64,000 bases of DNA from Gammaproteobacteria bacterium (GTDB taxonomy: Bacteria > Pseudomonadota > Gammaproteobacteria > Pseudomonadales > Azotimanducaceae), in NCBI GenBank assembly GCA_026706935.1, contig JAPOXV010000019.1, positions 310,001 through 374,000 on the forward strand, in the 5' to 3' direction. A program made the position numbers and the translations under genes. This document shows, piece by piece, positions 43,631 through 52,795 of this stretch. Below the pieces are notes generated by a model. The model did not search any database. It saw only the letters and a program-made list of their open reading frames with translations, and was not told where the DNA came from. The stretch's first letter is position 1, and each line of letters begins with the position of its first letter.

Positions 43631-44848
43631 TTTCGCCAGTAGATATTCCTGTCCGCGATCGCCCTTGACTGAGTTGCAATGTCCGCAGAGCAGCTGTAGG
43701 TTCTCGATGTGGTCTGTTCCGCCCTTCGATTGCGCGATGATGTGGTCGATGGTGAGGTGCTGCTTCTGGAAGTGCGTTCCACAGCCGTTGCAGTCACCTC
43801 CTTGTTCTCCGTAGAGTGCGTTTTTGAGTTTAGGTGAGTTGTAGGGCGGCAGGTCGCCTAGATCGTTACGTTGCGGTATGTCAGTGCGACGGACGATGGT
43901 ATTTACTACACCTAGATCGCCTTTGAGATTTCCTTTAAGGCGTGATTCCACCAAGACAGCAGCTTTAGGCGAAATGTCAATGCCAACCCATTGCCGTGTA
44001 AGCAACTCCGCTGAGACGCAGGTTGTCGCGCACCCGCAAAATGGGTCGAATACAACGTCTCCTTCGTTGCTGCTAGCTTTGATAATTCTGTCTAGTAGGG
44101 CGAGTGGTTTTTGGGTAGGGTAGCCAACGTATTGGTTTTTGTGTCGAGCGGCGATAGCAAAGCCATTCCCTTTTTCTTGTGCCCACCAAGATTCTGGAAC
44201 TTTTCCGCCTTCCGCTAAATCATAGGTATCGGCGATAAAACCTGATCCTCGCAAACCCTCCTTGAAATTCCCTTTCGTCTTTGCGTGGTGGCGTATTCGG
44301 ACCGAGTCTGCGTTAAAAGTCCAGGTCTCCGAATTTGAGTACCAAAATATCGTGTCATGCTTGCGGTTGAATTGCTTCATTTTTGGTGAACCTGGTCCAG
44401 TGTAGCACCACACGATCTCATTCCGAAAGTTCCTACGCCCAAACACCGCATCCATCATCAACTTGAGATAGTGGCTCATCGTCGGGTCGCAATGCAGATA
44501 GATCGAACCTGTCGGCTTTAGAAGCCTCTTCATTTCGAGCAGCCGCACCGCCATATAGATCAGATACGACTTATCAGATTTCGACATCGCCGCGTGAATG
44601 ACGCGGTTTAACTTTGGATGCTTCGCCTCGATGAGGTCTAACCACGCAATATCCACGTCATCGAGTGTCCAGGTGTCTTTAAATGCGGCACCGGCAGCTT
44701 CGCTTCCAATCGGCGCAGCGTAGTTCGCGTTCGAGTTGAACGGTGGATCGAGGTAGATCAAATCAATCGACTCCGAATTCATGCCACGCATGATCGGCAG
44801 GTTGTCGTCTGTCCAGATAGTACGGTTTTCCCAATTGTGTTCAGACAT
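43619..44848 (-). CDS. DNA methyltransferase fused to an HNH domain
   Basis: Protein of 409 residues. Motif IV DPPF (34-37) comes before the AdoMet-binding motif I FDPFCGCA (267-274), the order of beta-class amino methyltransferases that modify adenine N6 or cytosine N4. The target recognition region lies between them. Motif I has Cys where Gly is common, but this is a usual variant. The C-terminus is an HNH nuclease-like domain: CNGC (353-356), IDHI with Asp368-His369, and CGHCN (388-392). No separate restriction enzyme is present, so modification and cutting may lie in one protein, or the HNH part may only bind DNA. Confidence 0.85.
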   Translation of the reverse strand: MSEHNWENRTIWTDDNLPIMRGMNSESIDLIYLDPPFNSNANYAAPIGSEAAGAAFKDTWTLDDVDIAWLDLIEAKHPKLNRVIHAAMSKSDKSYLIYMAVRLLEMKRLLKPTGSIYLHCDPTMSHYLKLMMDAVFGRRNFRNEIVWCYTGPGSPKMKQFNRKHDTIFWYSNSETWTFNADSVRIRHHAKTKGNFKEGLRGSGFIADTYDLAEGGKVPESWWAQEKGNGFAIAARHKNQYVGYPTQKPLALLDRIIKASSNEGDVVFDPFCGCATTCVSAELLTRQWVGIDISPKAAVLVESRLKGNLKGDLGVVNTIVRRTDIPQRNDLGDLPPYNSPKLKNALYGEQGGDCNGCGTHFQKQHLTIDHIIAQSKGGTDHIENLQLLCGHCNSVKGDRGQEYLLAKLAA

Positions 44849-45049
44849 TCGGATTCATATCTGGTTCGGTAGCTGTATGTTAAGCCCTCGCGAAAACGCC
44901 GTGCGAGCGATTAGTCACACGAAGGTATGGCTAGTTCGGACCCCTCGGCGAGATGCGATTCGACGACATACGAACTCGCGGCGCAACCGCGCGAATCGCC
45001 GATCGTCCTGAAGATCGACCTTGGCGATATTCGTGACGTCGATTGGCGA
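44849..45049. other. island end upstream of the methyltransferase
   Basis: About 200 bp holding the methyltransferase promoter and the junction with direct repeat copy 2. It is G+C rich with several short dyads (for example CGGCGA with TCGCCG) but has no gene. Confidence 0.4.
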
Positions 45050-45613
45050 AGCCGATCAATCCGCTCATACCTGTGATCAAAATCGGTTTGTCAACGCGAT
45101 CTCCTTGTTCGAAAAGTAATGGTTTTCCGCCGATCGACAACTCGCCGTTTCAACGACGGATCGTGCTACTACCCGATGCTCAGTTTACGGTTTGATCTGG
45201 ATCAGTCACCGTATGACCGAGGTCACGTAGTTTCTTAATCAACGACGCTTTGTCATCTTCGCCACGTAGCTGTACGATCAATTCGACGACAGTTGCATCT
45301 AGCGATGAGCTACCATACGATCGACGATGGTAAATATCGACGATGTTGCTGTCCGTGGTACTAATGTCGTTTGTGAGCTTCGAGAGTGAACCAGGAATAT
45401 CCTGAACTGTCGAGTGCAAGCGCACGATACGCTCGGTACGCACCAACGTTCGCTGAATGATGTCTCCGACAACCGCCGGATCGACGTTCCCGCCACTCAC
45501 GACACAAACCGTGTTACCTTTGGCTATATCTGGGAAGGCGTCGACCGCAGCCAGCGATGCCGCTCCTGCACCCTCAACCACGAATTTTTCAATATCTAAA
45601 AACCGGAACATCG
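45050..45613. repeat. direct repeat copy 2 (epimerase remnant, ilvA 3' end)
   Basis: Same 564-bp segment as 41784-42347. Here the ilvA part is the end of the intact gene, while the epimerase part (about 45050-45095) is only the first 15 codons. That remnant lost one base just after the TTG start, so it is out of frame and then runs into unrelated island DNA. Confidence 0.9.
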
Positions 45614-46454
45614 CGGTCTCAATTGCCGACTCCGACACGACCACCATATCATCGACCACGCTCTCAAGAATCGGCATCGTTAGCTTCCCAGGACGCTTCA
45701 CCGCAATTCCTTCCGCAATGGATAGTTGGCTTCGCTCCGATCGCCAAGCTTCCTGTTTGAACTTTGCGTAAACAGGACAATAGTGGGCAGACTGTACGCC
45801 GATCACTCTCACCGAGGGTTTCAGTGACTTCACCGCTAGTCCGATGCCTGATATCAAACCGCCTCCGCCAACCGGTACGACGATCGTGTCCACTTCCCCT
45901 AACTGCTCAAGAATTTCGAGTCCAATAGAACCTTGTCCTGCTATCACGGTTACGTCGTCGAATGGATGAATGAGTGTGGAGCCCTCTCTATTTCGACGAT
46001 CCTCGACATACTCGATGGTTTCGTCGAATGTCACCCCCTGGAGCACAATCTCTGGTTGAAAGTGTCGCGTCTTGTCAATCTTTGCCACCGGTGTCGTTCG
46101 CGGCATCACGATAGTTGCGCGAATCCCCAACCGCCGTGCATGGTACGCGAGTGCCTGAGCGTGATTGCCAGCTGACATAGCGATTACGCCTTTCGCACGT
46201 TGCTCGTCCGTAAGTGAATTTAGTTTCGCAAGAGCGCCACGTTCCTTGAACGAGCTGGTGAATTGAAAGTTCTCTAGTTTGAGATAGATGTCCCTGTGTA
46301 GAACGTCAGACAACGTCGTGGAGCGAGTAAGCGGTGTCTGGACGACATGGGGGCTGATCTGCACACGTACGCGTCGAATGAAATTCAGATCGACGATTGA
46401 ATCACTATTGGACATGCGAGCTTTTTCGTGATTAGAGACGGCACGTGTTGCCAC
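45180..46454 (-). CDS. ilvA: threonine dehydratase (threonine ammonia-lyase)
   Basis: PLP enzyme of 424 residues that deaminates threonine to 2-oxobutyrate. The PLP lysine is about Lys70 in SSFKERGAL, the PLP phosphate loop is VGGGGLISG, and there is one C-terminal ACT domain. A single ACT domain makes it like the shorter 400-residue enzymes rather than E. coli IlvA with two. The start is GTG 46454, or ATG 46415. It follows the aco cluster by 48 bp, which suggests shared transcription and use of its 2-oxobutyrate by the dehydrogenase complex. Confidence 0.92.
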   Translation of the reverse strand: MATRAVSNHEKARMSNSDSIVDLNFIRRVRVQISPHVVQTPLTRSTTLSDVLHRDIYLKLENFQFTSSFKERGALAKLNSLTDEQRAKGVIAMSAGNHAQALAYHARRLGIRATIVMPRTTPVAKIDKTRHFQPEIVLQGVTFDETIEYVEDRRNREGSTLIHPFDDVTVIAGQGSIGLEILEQLGEVDTIVVPVGGGGLISGIGLAVKSLKPSVRVIGVQSAHYCPVYAKFKQEAWRSERSQLSIAEGIAVKRPGKLTMPILESVVDDMVVVSESAIETAMFRFLDIEKFVVEGAGAASLAAVDAFPDIAKGNTVCVVSGGNVDPAVVGDIIQRTLVRTERIVRLHSTVQDIPGSLSKLTNDISTTDSNIVDIYHRRSYGSSSLDATVVELIVQLRGEDDKASLIKKLRDLGHTVTDPDQTVN

Positions 46455-46502
46455 ATCAATCTTATAGTGAGTACCGACAGGTGAGGTTCACTAAGTCCTG
46501 AT

Positions 46503-47702
46503 TTAGAGTATCAAGCGGTATGGCGATTCAAGGTGGCTTTTCACATCCCGTAGAAACTCAGCCGCAGGTGCGCCATCGATGACCCGATGGTCCCACGTCA
46601 ACGACAGGCGCAAGCATTGCGTTCGCGTTGCACGCTCCTCGACCCAGCGAACGCTGTCGTAAATCCTGCCAACACCGAGGATGCCGGTCTGTGGCGCATT
46701 GAGGATCGGGGTAAACGTATCAACACCGTACATTCCCAAGGACGTCACCGTAAACGTACCACCATTGACATCATCCAGCGTGAGTTTGCCCGATCGTGCT
46801 CGTTCAGCCAAATCTACCGCTTCTACCGCAAGTTCCTTCAGAGACTTGCCTTCAGCGTCGTGCAATACCGGAACGATTAAGCCTTCGTCCAGTGCAACAG
46901 CGATCCCGATGTGTACCGATGCGTTCGAGCGAATGGCGCCCTCGATCAGAGTCGCGTTCATCGTCGGGTGATTTTGAAGCGATTTGACACAGGCGGCAAC
47001 GACCAAATCAGTGTACGTGACACGAATAGCGCTTGATTCCCACTCATCGAGTAATGCGGTCCGCAGCTTGATCGCATCATCCATACACACTTCCATTTCG
47101 ATGGTCAACTGTGCGGACGTCTGCAAGCTTTGATACATACGATCCGCGATGACCTTTCGCATTCCGCTTAGCGGAATCTCATCCGCTCCGCCCTGCGCGC
47201 TTGCAACGACAGGTTCTGCCGCTGCAGCCGTTACGTCGTCCTTGGTAATCCGACCGTTCGGTCCAGTGCCCGAAATGTGAGCAAGCTCAACGTTTAACTC
47301 CTCCGCTAACCGACGCGCGGCTGGAGACGCTTTGATTCGTGCATCGGTCGGCTTGCCTTCGGATGCAACCTTCACCGCTTTGATGCTTGGTTGATCCCCT
47401 CCTTCATCCAACGCTGCGATGTTCGGATTAGCCTTAGGTGTTGGTAGTACATCGGGTATTGTCTCGTCAGCGGCGAATATCCATCCAACGACATCACCTG
47501 GTTCTAACGTCTCACCGACTTGTGCGATGTGTTTCACGACACCTGATACGTCCGCCTCGACATCCATGTTCACCTTTTCGGTCTCGAGGCGATACACCGG
47601 TTCACCTTGTTCAACTGAATCACCATCCGCCACGTACCACTCGTCAACAATCCCTTCCGTCATAGTCATCCCGACCTTAACAAGGTAAATTTCAGTTGGC
47701 AT
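46503..47702 (-). CDS. acoC: 2-oxo acid dehydrogenase E2 (acyltransferase)
   Basis: Dihydrolipoamide acyltransferase of 399 residues. Domain order is lipoyl (1-78, lipoylated Lys43 in ETEKVNMD), a linker, the E3-binding domain (about 122-160, SPAARRLAEELNVELAHISG) and the catalytic domain from about 175 with DHRVIDG near the end. It carries acyl groups from E1 to CoA. Only one lipoyl domain is present, as in acetoin and branched-chain complexes. No E3 gene is in the cluster. Confidence 0.88.
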   Translation of the reverse strand: MPTEIYLVKVGMTMTEGIVDEWYVADGDSVEQGEPVYRLETEKVNMDVEADVSGVVKHIAQVGETLEPGDVVGWIFAADETIPDVLPTPKANPNIAALDEGGDQPSIKAVKVASEGKPTDARIKASPAARRLAEELNVELAHISGTGPNGRITKDDVTAAAAEPVVASAQGGADEIPLSGMRKVIADRMYQSLQTSAQLTIEMEVCMDDAIKLRTALLDEWESSAIRVTYTDLVVAACVKSLQNHPTMNATLIEGAIRSNASVHIGIAVALDEGLIVPVLHDAEGKSLKELAVEAVDLAERARSGKLTLDDVNGGTFTVTSLGMYGVDTFTPILNAPQTGILGVGRIYDSVRWVEERATRTQCLRLSLTWDHRVIDGAPAAEFLRDVKSHLESPYRLIL

Positions 47703-47706
47703 GTTT

Positions 47707-48699
47707 CTAAGCTCGTTGTTGATGAGGCATTACAGAATCCGGACACGTGGCAAGTTGCATGCACGCTTTAACGTCTACACGACGAGGTCCGTCACGTTCC
47801 ACACATATGGTTACGTTCTCGTCTGGTGCTAAAACACGTTCACGTTCACCGTCAAACGCAAGCATGGTTGCCCCAGTGAAATTACCAGTCTCGCCTAAGC
47901 AGATTTTTCTGATTTCTGTGAATCTGACGGTACGTACCATGCCAGGTGCAATGGGTGCTTGGACCTCATGCTCGGGGTCGGCGTGATCGTGTGAAAACGT
48001 TAGCGCAAGTCCGATATCTTGTTCGTCAGTGACAACCCGTGCCATACCACCAATCGCCGTCATTCCAACTTTACTAGGATCTGCGACGCTCAATACTGCG
48101 AAGACGAACTTCGACGGGTCCAATATCGCTCGGGTACCGTGGAAAACGTCGTGAGTTCCCACAACGTCGATCAGTGCATAGTCAGTCTCGCCATTCTCAA
48201 ACGTTATGTGCAACGCTTTGGTCCGTGGTGCAACTATGTCGACAGGTAGTTTCCCAGTCGCTATGAGTGCAGCTGCCATACCGGCAGTAGTCGCTTCACA
48301 AAACACCGGAAATGCATTGTTCGTGCCAGTCGACAGCGCGATTAACGGTACGTCACCCAAGGATTTCCCGATCGCCCGGTTCGTTCCGTCGCCTCCTAAC
48401 GAAATCACGACATCCATGGCTCGAAGGTGATAGCCAGCTAAGGTCGAATCATCTGCCGTTGCAGCGAATTCGGCATCAATCGGCTGACTCCACATTTGGC
48501 ACTGAGTGAGTGCAGCTTCTGTGATGTGATGAGAATCGGGGTAGTAATAAATGTGCGCGGTAGGGCACAATCCTTCGATACCAGCTATGCAACGCCGCAC
48601 GATCGCAGACTTTTCCTGATTGTCGAACACCGACGCCCGTGCCGTAAGTCGTCTGATGTCTTTACCTGAAGCAGGATTGGCAATGACGCCAATGTCCAT
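47707..48699 (-). CDS. acoX: AcoX-type NAD kinase-like protein
   Basis: Protein of 330 residues with the ATP-NAD kinase fold. It has IANPASGKD at the N-terminus, GGDGTNRAIG as the GGDG nucleotide loop and STGTNNAFP. AcoX proteins lie in acetoin degradation operons; their function is not well known. Its place between E1 and E2 genes is the reason for preferring acoX over a general NAD kinase. Confidence 0.8.
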   Translation of the reverse strand: MDIGVIANPASGKDIRRLTARASVFDNQEKSAIVRRCIAGIEGLCPTAHIYYYPDSHHITEAALTQCQMWSQPIDAEFAATADDSTLAGYHLRAMDVVISLGGDGTNRAIGKSLGDVPLIALSTGTNNAFPVFCEATTAGMAAALIATGKLPVDIVAPRTKALHITFENGETDYALIDVVGTHDVFHGTRAILDPSKFVFAVLSVADPSKVGMTAIGGMARVVTDEQDIGLALTFSHDHADPEHEVQAPIAPGMVRTVRFTEIRKICLGETGNFTGATMLAFDGERERVLAPDENVTICVERDGPRRVDVKACMQLATCPDSVMPHQQRA

Positions 48700-48708
48700 G
48701 TTTATGCG

Positions 48709-49698
48709 TTACGCTGCGTTAAGAAGCTCGTTCACTTCAGTGACGATTCGGCCGGCATTTGGGATATACGCTTGCTCGAGCACCGGGCTGAACGGCACTG
48801 GGCTAAACGGCGCACCAACTCGGGCAACGGGCGCGTCGAGATAGTCAAATGCATCTTCCTGAATCTGTGCAGCAATCTCACCGCCGAGACCGCCAAAGCG
48901 TACCGCTTCGTGTACGACGACGACGCGCTGTGTTTTCTTAACCGATTCGACGATCGCGTCTGTGTCCATCGGTTGTAATGAGCGCAAATCCAAAACCTCG
49001 GCTTCGATTCCGTTCTCGCTTAGTGTATTTGCTGCTGTCAGCGATTCGCCGACCATCCGGCTGTATGTCACGATCGAGACGTCTGAGCCTTCACGAACGA
49101 CTTTCGCTTCACCGAGTGGCACGGTGTAACTTTCTTCGGGCACGTGTCCTCGATTTCGTAACGAGAGTTTGTTCAACACGACGAACACTGGATTGTCATC
49201 ACGGGACGCGCTGATGATCAAGCCTTTCACATCGTACGGGGTTGCAGGAGCTACGACTTTCAAACCCGGCAAATGGCAAATCCACGCCTCAAGGCTCTGG
49301 GAATGCTGTGCCGCCATGTTGATACCGCCACCCGACATCGTGATAACCGTGATCGGCAGCGACGCAGAACCGCCGAACATGTAACGCATCTTCGCCATCT
49401 GGTTCGCGATTTCATCCATGCATTCGCCCATGAAATCCATGAACATGATGTCAACGATGGGTCGCAGACCCGTCGCCGCGGCACCGACGCCTAAACCGAT
49501 GATGCCTTCTTCAGATATCGGAGTATCGACGATCCGTTGATCACCGAATTCGTCGAGGATGCCTCGATACGAGCCGAAGACACCGCCAGCGCCTGCCACG
49601 TCTTCCCCCGCAATGAATGCGTTCTCCTGTTCGAGCAGTACGGTGCGCGAAGCCTCCGCGACGGCACCGATATACGTCAATTCACGTTCATCAGCCAT
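48709..49698 (-). CDS. acoB: 2-oxo acid dehydrogenase E1 beta subunit
   Basis: Beta subunit (329 residues) of a thiamine-diphosphate dehydrogenase. It has the pyrimidine-binding domain (GEDVAGAGGVFGSYRGILDEFG, PISEEGIIGLGVGAA) and the transketolase C-terminal domain (EAEVLDLRSLQPMD). It pairs with the alpha subunit 33 bp upstream. Like AcoB it could act on acetoin, but a short 2-oxo acid is equally possible. Confidence 0.88.
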   Translation of the reverse strand: MADERELTYIGAVAEASRTVLLEQENAFIAGEDVAGAGGVFGSYRGILDEFGDQRIVDTPISEEGIIGLGVGAAATGLRPIVDIMFMDFMGECMDEIANQMAKMRYMFGGSASLPITVITMSGGGINMAAQHSQSLEAWICHLPGLKVVAPATPYDVKGLIISASRDDNPVFVVLNKLSLRNRGHVPEESYTVPLGEAKVVREGSDVSIVTYSRMVGESLTAANTLSENGIEAEVLDLRSLQPMDTDAIVESVKKTQRVVVVHEAVRFGGLGGEIAAQIQEDAFDYLDAPVARVGAPFSPVPFSPVLEQAYIPNAGRIVTEVNELLNAA

Positions 49699-49731
49699 GA
49701 TTCATCCAATCGTCCATCTCTCGATAAGCCG

Positions 49732-50697
49732 CTAGGCGTATACATCCTCTAGAAGCGTTGCCGGGTCGGGCATTGGGCTACTTTCCGCGAATTCGATTCC
49801 CGCTTGTACATCTGCCAAGACTTTCTCGTGGACTTTAACTGCCGCATCTTTCGTAAGCACATCGAGTTCCGCGAGTCGCGATTCGAACATGTGAATCGGA
49901 TCTCGTTTCTGCCACTCTGCAAGTTCTTCATCCGTTCGATAGCTCAAGCCCATACCTCGTACCCCGACGTGGTCGAAGAAGCGATACGTCTTGCACTCAA
50001 GCAACGACGGCCCATCACCGGCTTTCGCGCGTTCAATCGCGGCGTCCGCAGCTTCATACACCGCAACTGCATCCATCCCATCGACGACGACGCCCGGCAT
50101 ACCGTATCCGGCTGCACGATCGGCAACGTCAACGATTGCTTGATGGTTCGCTTGTGGCGTGTATTCGCCATAACCGTTGTTTTCACAGACGAACAACATC
50201 GGCAACTTGTACAACGCCGCCATGTTTGCTGCTTCATGAAACGAGCCTTCGTTACTAGCGCCATCGCCGAAGAAAGTAACTGCAACGTTCTGTGTATTCC
50301 GATATTTGATTGAGAATGCCGCGCCGACCGCGATTGGCGGGCCCGCACCGACAATTCCGTTCGCACCAAGCATGCCTAGTTCCATATTTGAAATGTGCAT
50401 GCTGCCACCTTTTCCTTTGCAGTAGCCCGTCGCACGTCCGAACAGTTCCGCGAACATCTTGCCGAATTCGCCGCCTTTTGCGATCAGATGTCCGTGACCT
50501 CGGTGAGTGCTCGTAATCCAGTCCTCGTTCGAAAGATGCGACATGATCCCGGATGCAACCGCTTCCTGACCGACGTAGAGATGAAGCGCACCTGGGATTT
50601 TGCCAGCCTCTGCCAATCTACCCGCTTCAGTCTCGAACGTACGAATTCGCACCATTCGGCGATGGATGTCTAGTAGCGTTTCGTTATTCAGTTCCAT
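49732..50697 (-). CDS. acoA: 2-oxo acid dehydrogenase E1 alpha subunit
   Basis: Alpha subunit (321 residues) holding the ThDP diphosphate and metal site GDGASNEGSFHEAANMAALY. HRGHGHLIAKG near residue 68 is also typical. The ATG at 50697 is preferred because AAGGAG lies 8 bases before it; an in-frame TTG is 6 bases upstream. It is the first gene of acoA-acoB-acoX-acoC, with ilvA after it. Confidence 0.89.
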   Translation of the reverse strand: MELNNETLLDIHRRMVRIRTFETEAGRLAEAGKIPGALHLYVGQEAVASGIMSHLSNEDWITSTHRGHGHLIAKGGEFGKMFAELFGRATGYCKGKGGSMHISNMELGMLGANGIVGAGPPIAVGAAFSIKYRNTQNVAVTFFGDGASNEGSFHEAANMAALYKLPMLFVCENNGYGEYTPQANHQAIVDVADRAAGYGMPGVVVDGMDAVAVYEAADAAIERAKAGDGPSLLECKTYRFFDHVGVRGMGLSYRTDEELAEWQKRDPIHMFESRLAELDVLTKDAAVKVHEKVLADVQAGIEFAESSPMPDPATLLEDVYA

Positions 50698-50854
50698 GCA
50701 CAAAGCTCCTTAATGTCGATTTTGCATATCTAAAAAAGCAGGATACACGTCCACAAACATGCGAATGACCACGCGTCGGCGACCGACACCTGTGCACCCT
50801 AAGATAGCCGTCAATCACAATAATGAACCTTTTCACTGAAGCGTCACTCCCCTT

Positions 50855-51316
50855 TTGCCACAACTTCTGATCGTCTATCACTCGAAATCAGGTCAGACGC
50901 AACGTATGGCGGATGCAGTACACGCTGGTGCGACGGACGATGAGATCGAATCGATCAACGTCGTGATAAAGCAAGCCCTTGAGGCGGACGCAACGGATCT
51001 ACTGGCAGCAGACGGCTTGATCCTAGGCACGCCCGAAAATTTCGGATACATGTCTGGCGGTATGAAGGACTTTCTGGATCGAACGTTTTACGAGGTTGAA
51101 GGGAAAATCAAGCCGCTACCGTGCGGCATTTTCATCAGTGCAGGTAACGACGGAACTGGTGCATTGACCGCAATTCGACGAATTGGCAAAGGCTATCCGT
51201 TCATCGAAGTTCAGGAGCCGATCATCGTGAAGGGCGTCGCGACACCCGAACAAATCGAAGCTTGTCGGGAATTGGGTCTTGCGATGGCGGCGGGACTAGA
51301 AGCGGGAATCTACTAG
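50855..51316 (+). CDS. flavodoxin/NAD(P)H-dependent oxidoreductase family protein
   Basis: FMN-binding protein of 153 residues from a TTG start. The phosphate loop is YHSKSGQTQRMA at about 8-19; GTPENFGYMSGGMKDFLDR and SAGNDGTGA complete the flavin site. It resembles short WrbA-like or flavodoxin-like oxidoreductases. It is divergent from the aco cluster and has no partner gene. The role is unknown; electron transfer or quinone reduction is likely. Confidence 0.8.
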   Translation: MPQLLIVYHSKSGQTQRMADAVHAGATDDEIESINVVIKQALEADATDLLAADGLILGTPENFGYMSGGMKDFLDRTFYEVEGKIKPLPCGIFISAGNDGTGALTAIRRIGKGYPFIEVQEPIIVKGVATPEQIEACRELGLAMAAGLEAGIY

Positions 51317-51343
51317 TAAGGCAGGAACGCCTTTGGAGTAGCG

Positions 51344-52756
51344 TTATGTCGCGGCTTGAGGCGATAACTCGCGCTTAAAACGATTCGTCATCGCGTATAG
51401 CCACACGATCGCGATCAAGCCGACCGATCCGTTTGTGACAGAGATCGCGATGAAAATCCCAATGTATCCGAAGAGCCAGTTCAGCAAGTAGCAGAGCGGT
51501 AATAACACCACAAACATGCGAAACATCGATAGAACGAAGGATGGTATGGGTTCACCATACGCTACAAACGTGCTACCTGCGATCATCGCGACACTCATGA
51601 TGCCGATTGTGATTGGGACAATGTAGAAAAATTCAGTCGCAACCGCGACAACCGCCGAGTCGTCCCTAAACAGCCCTGATATCGCGCCTCCAAGTAATAC
51701 CAAGATCACAGTGACGACGAGTCCGTACGTCAAACAGAAGATATAGCTCATTTTTAATGCGCTTTGTATTCGGTCGAATCGCCGTGCGCCAAAGTTTTGT
51801 CCGACGAAAGGTCCCATACTCGAGCTCATCGCCATGATCACGATCATGGTCATCGACTCTATCCTCGTCGCGACACCATACGCAGCAACGACATGGTTGT
51901 CATATAAAGCGATGAGCATCATGATCAGATACATTGAAACCGGCATCAAAACTTGACTGGCCATCGAGGGAATCGCCAGACGCATGACTTCACGAACGGA
52001 AGTTCGAAATTGCTCGAATGAACCCGGATGTTGGATAAAACCGCGACGACGGAATAATCCAATCGCATAAACTGCGACGATCACTCTGGAGATCACGAAC
52101 GACCACGCTGAACCGAACACGCCGTAGCCTTCCCACGACCCGATTCCCCAGATGAGTGCTGGGGCAATAATCACTTGAATGACCGCACCAGCGACCATGA
52201 TGATGGCGGGAGAGCGAACATCGTTAAACGACCTCAACATCATGCTACCGACCATTGGTACCGCTAGAACCGGTACTCCGAGCAGCGTGATGTAGGTGTA
52301 CTTCACTGCGATTGGGAAGAGCTCCTCGCTAGCGTTAAGCATCACGAAGATTGACTCCGCAAATACGAAACCCACGACGGAGAGAATCGACACAAATCCA
52401 ATCACGAGAATCAGCGTGTGGGTCGCAATACGCTGCGCGGTTGCCCAATCACCTGCTCCCACGGTCCTTGAGATGATCGACGTCGCGCCGATCCCGAATC
52501 CCATGGACAGACTTGAGAATCCCATGACAAGCGGGAATGTCAAGGTCACGGCAGCAAGTTCAATCGTGCCAATCTGACCGACGTAATACGTGTCGATTAA
52601 CGATGCGATCATCATCGACGAGAAGCCCAGCAACATGGGCACCGTCAATCGAAACAGTTGTCGGGGAATCGAACCGTCAAGCAAGCTCGTATTCGTATCA
52701 CCGAAGCGCTGACGTGCGCGCCGCTGATCTGAAGCCTGAACGTCGGTGTCAGTCAC
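51344..52756 (-). CDS. MATE family efflux transporter
   Basis: Inner membrane protein of 470 residues with about 12 hydrophobic segments and the two-fold MatE repeat (FRLTVPMLLGFSSMMIASLIDTYYVGQIG; VMRLAIPSMASQVLMPV). MATE proteins export cationic drugs or metabolites using Na+ or H+. It is a single gene after the flavodoxin gene and convergent with it. The substrate is unknown. Confidence 0.88.
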   Translation of the reverse strand: MTDTDVQASDQRRARQRFGDTNTSLLDGSIPRQLFRLTVPMLLGFSSMMIASLIDTYYVGQIGTIELAAVTLTFPLVMGFSSLSMGFGIGATSIISRTVGAGDWATAQRIATHTLILVIGFVSILSVVGFVFAESIFVMLNASEELFPIAVKYTYITLLGVPVLAVPMVGSMMLRSFNDVRSPAIIMVAGAVIQVIIAPALIWGIGSWEGYGVFGSAWSFVISRVIVAVYAIGLFRRRGFIQHPGSFEQFRTSVREVMRLAIPSMASQVLMPVSMYLIMMLIALYDNHVVAAYGVATRIESMTMIVIMAMSSSMGPFVGQNFGARRFDRIQSALKMSYIFCLTYGLVVTVILVLLGGAISGLFRDDSAVVAVATEFFYIVPITIGIMSVAMIAGSTFVAYGEPIPSFVLSMFRMFVVLLPLCYLLNWLFGYIGIFIAISVTNGSVGLIAIVWLYAMTNRFKRELSPQAAT

Positions 52757-52795
52757 GTCGTCACGCTTGACGCAGTCTGGATTGGACGGGTTTCG

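Larger units (their letters stand above)
42348..45049. mobile_element. accessory island between direct repeats
   Basis: 2.7 kb placed exactly between the two 564-bp direct repeats. It carries a 57-residue membrane peptide, a lipoprotein-like protein, a membrane-anchored protein and a DNA methyltransferase-HNH fusion. No integrase or transposase is present. The flanking homology suggests that it entered with a piece of ilvA by homologous recombination. Confidence 0.7.

Noticed and set aside
43619-44848. Classical restriction-modification system
   Set aside because: There is no separate restriction endonuclease gene near the methyltransferase; only the fused HNH-like domain could serve.
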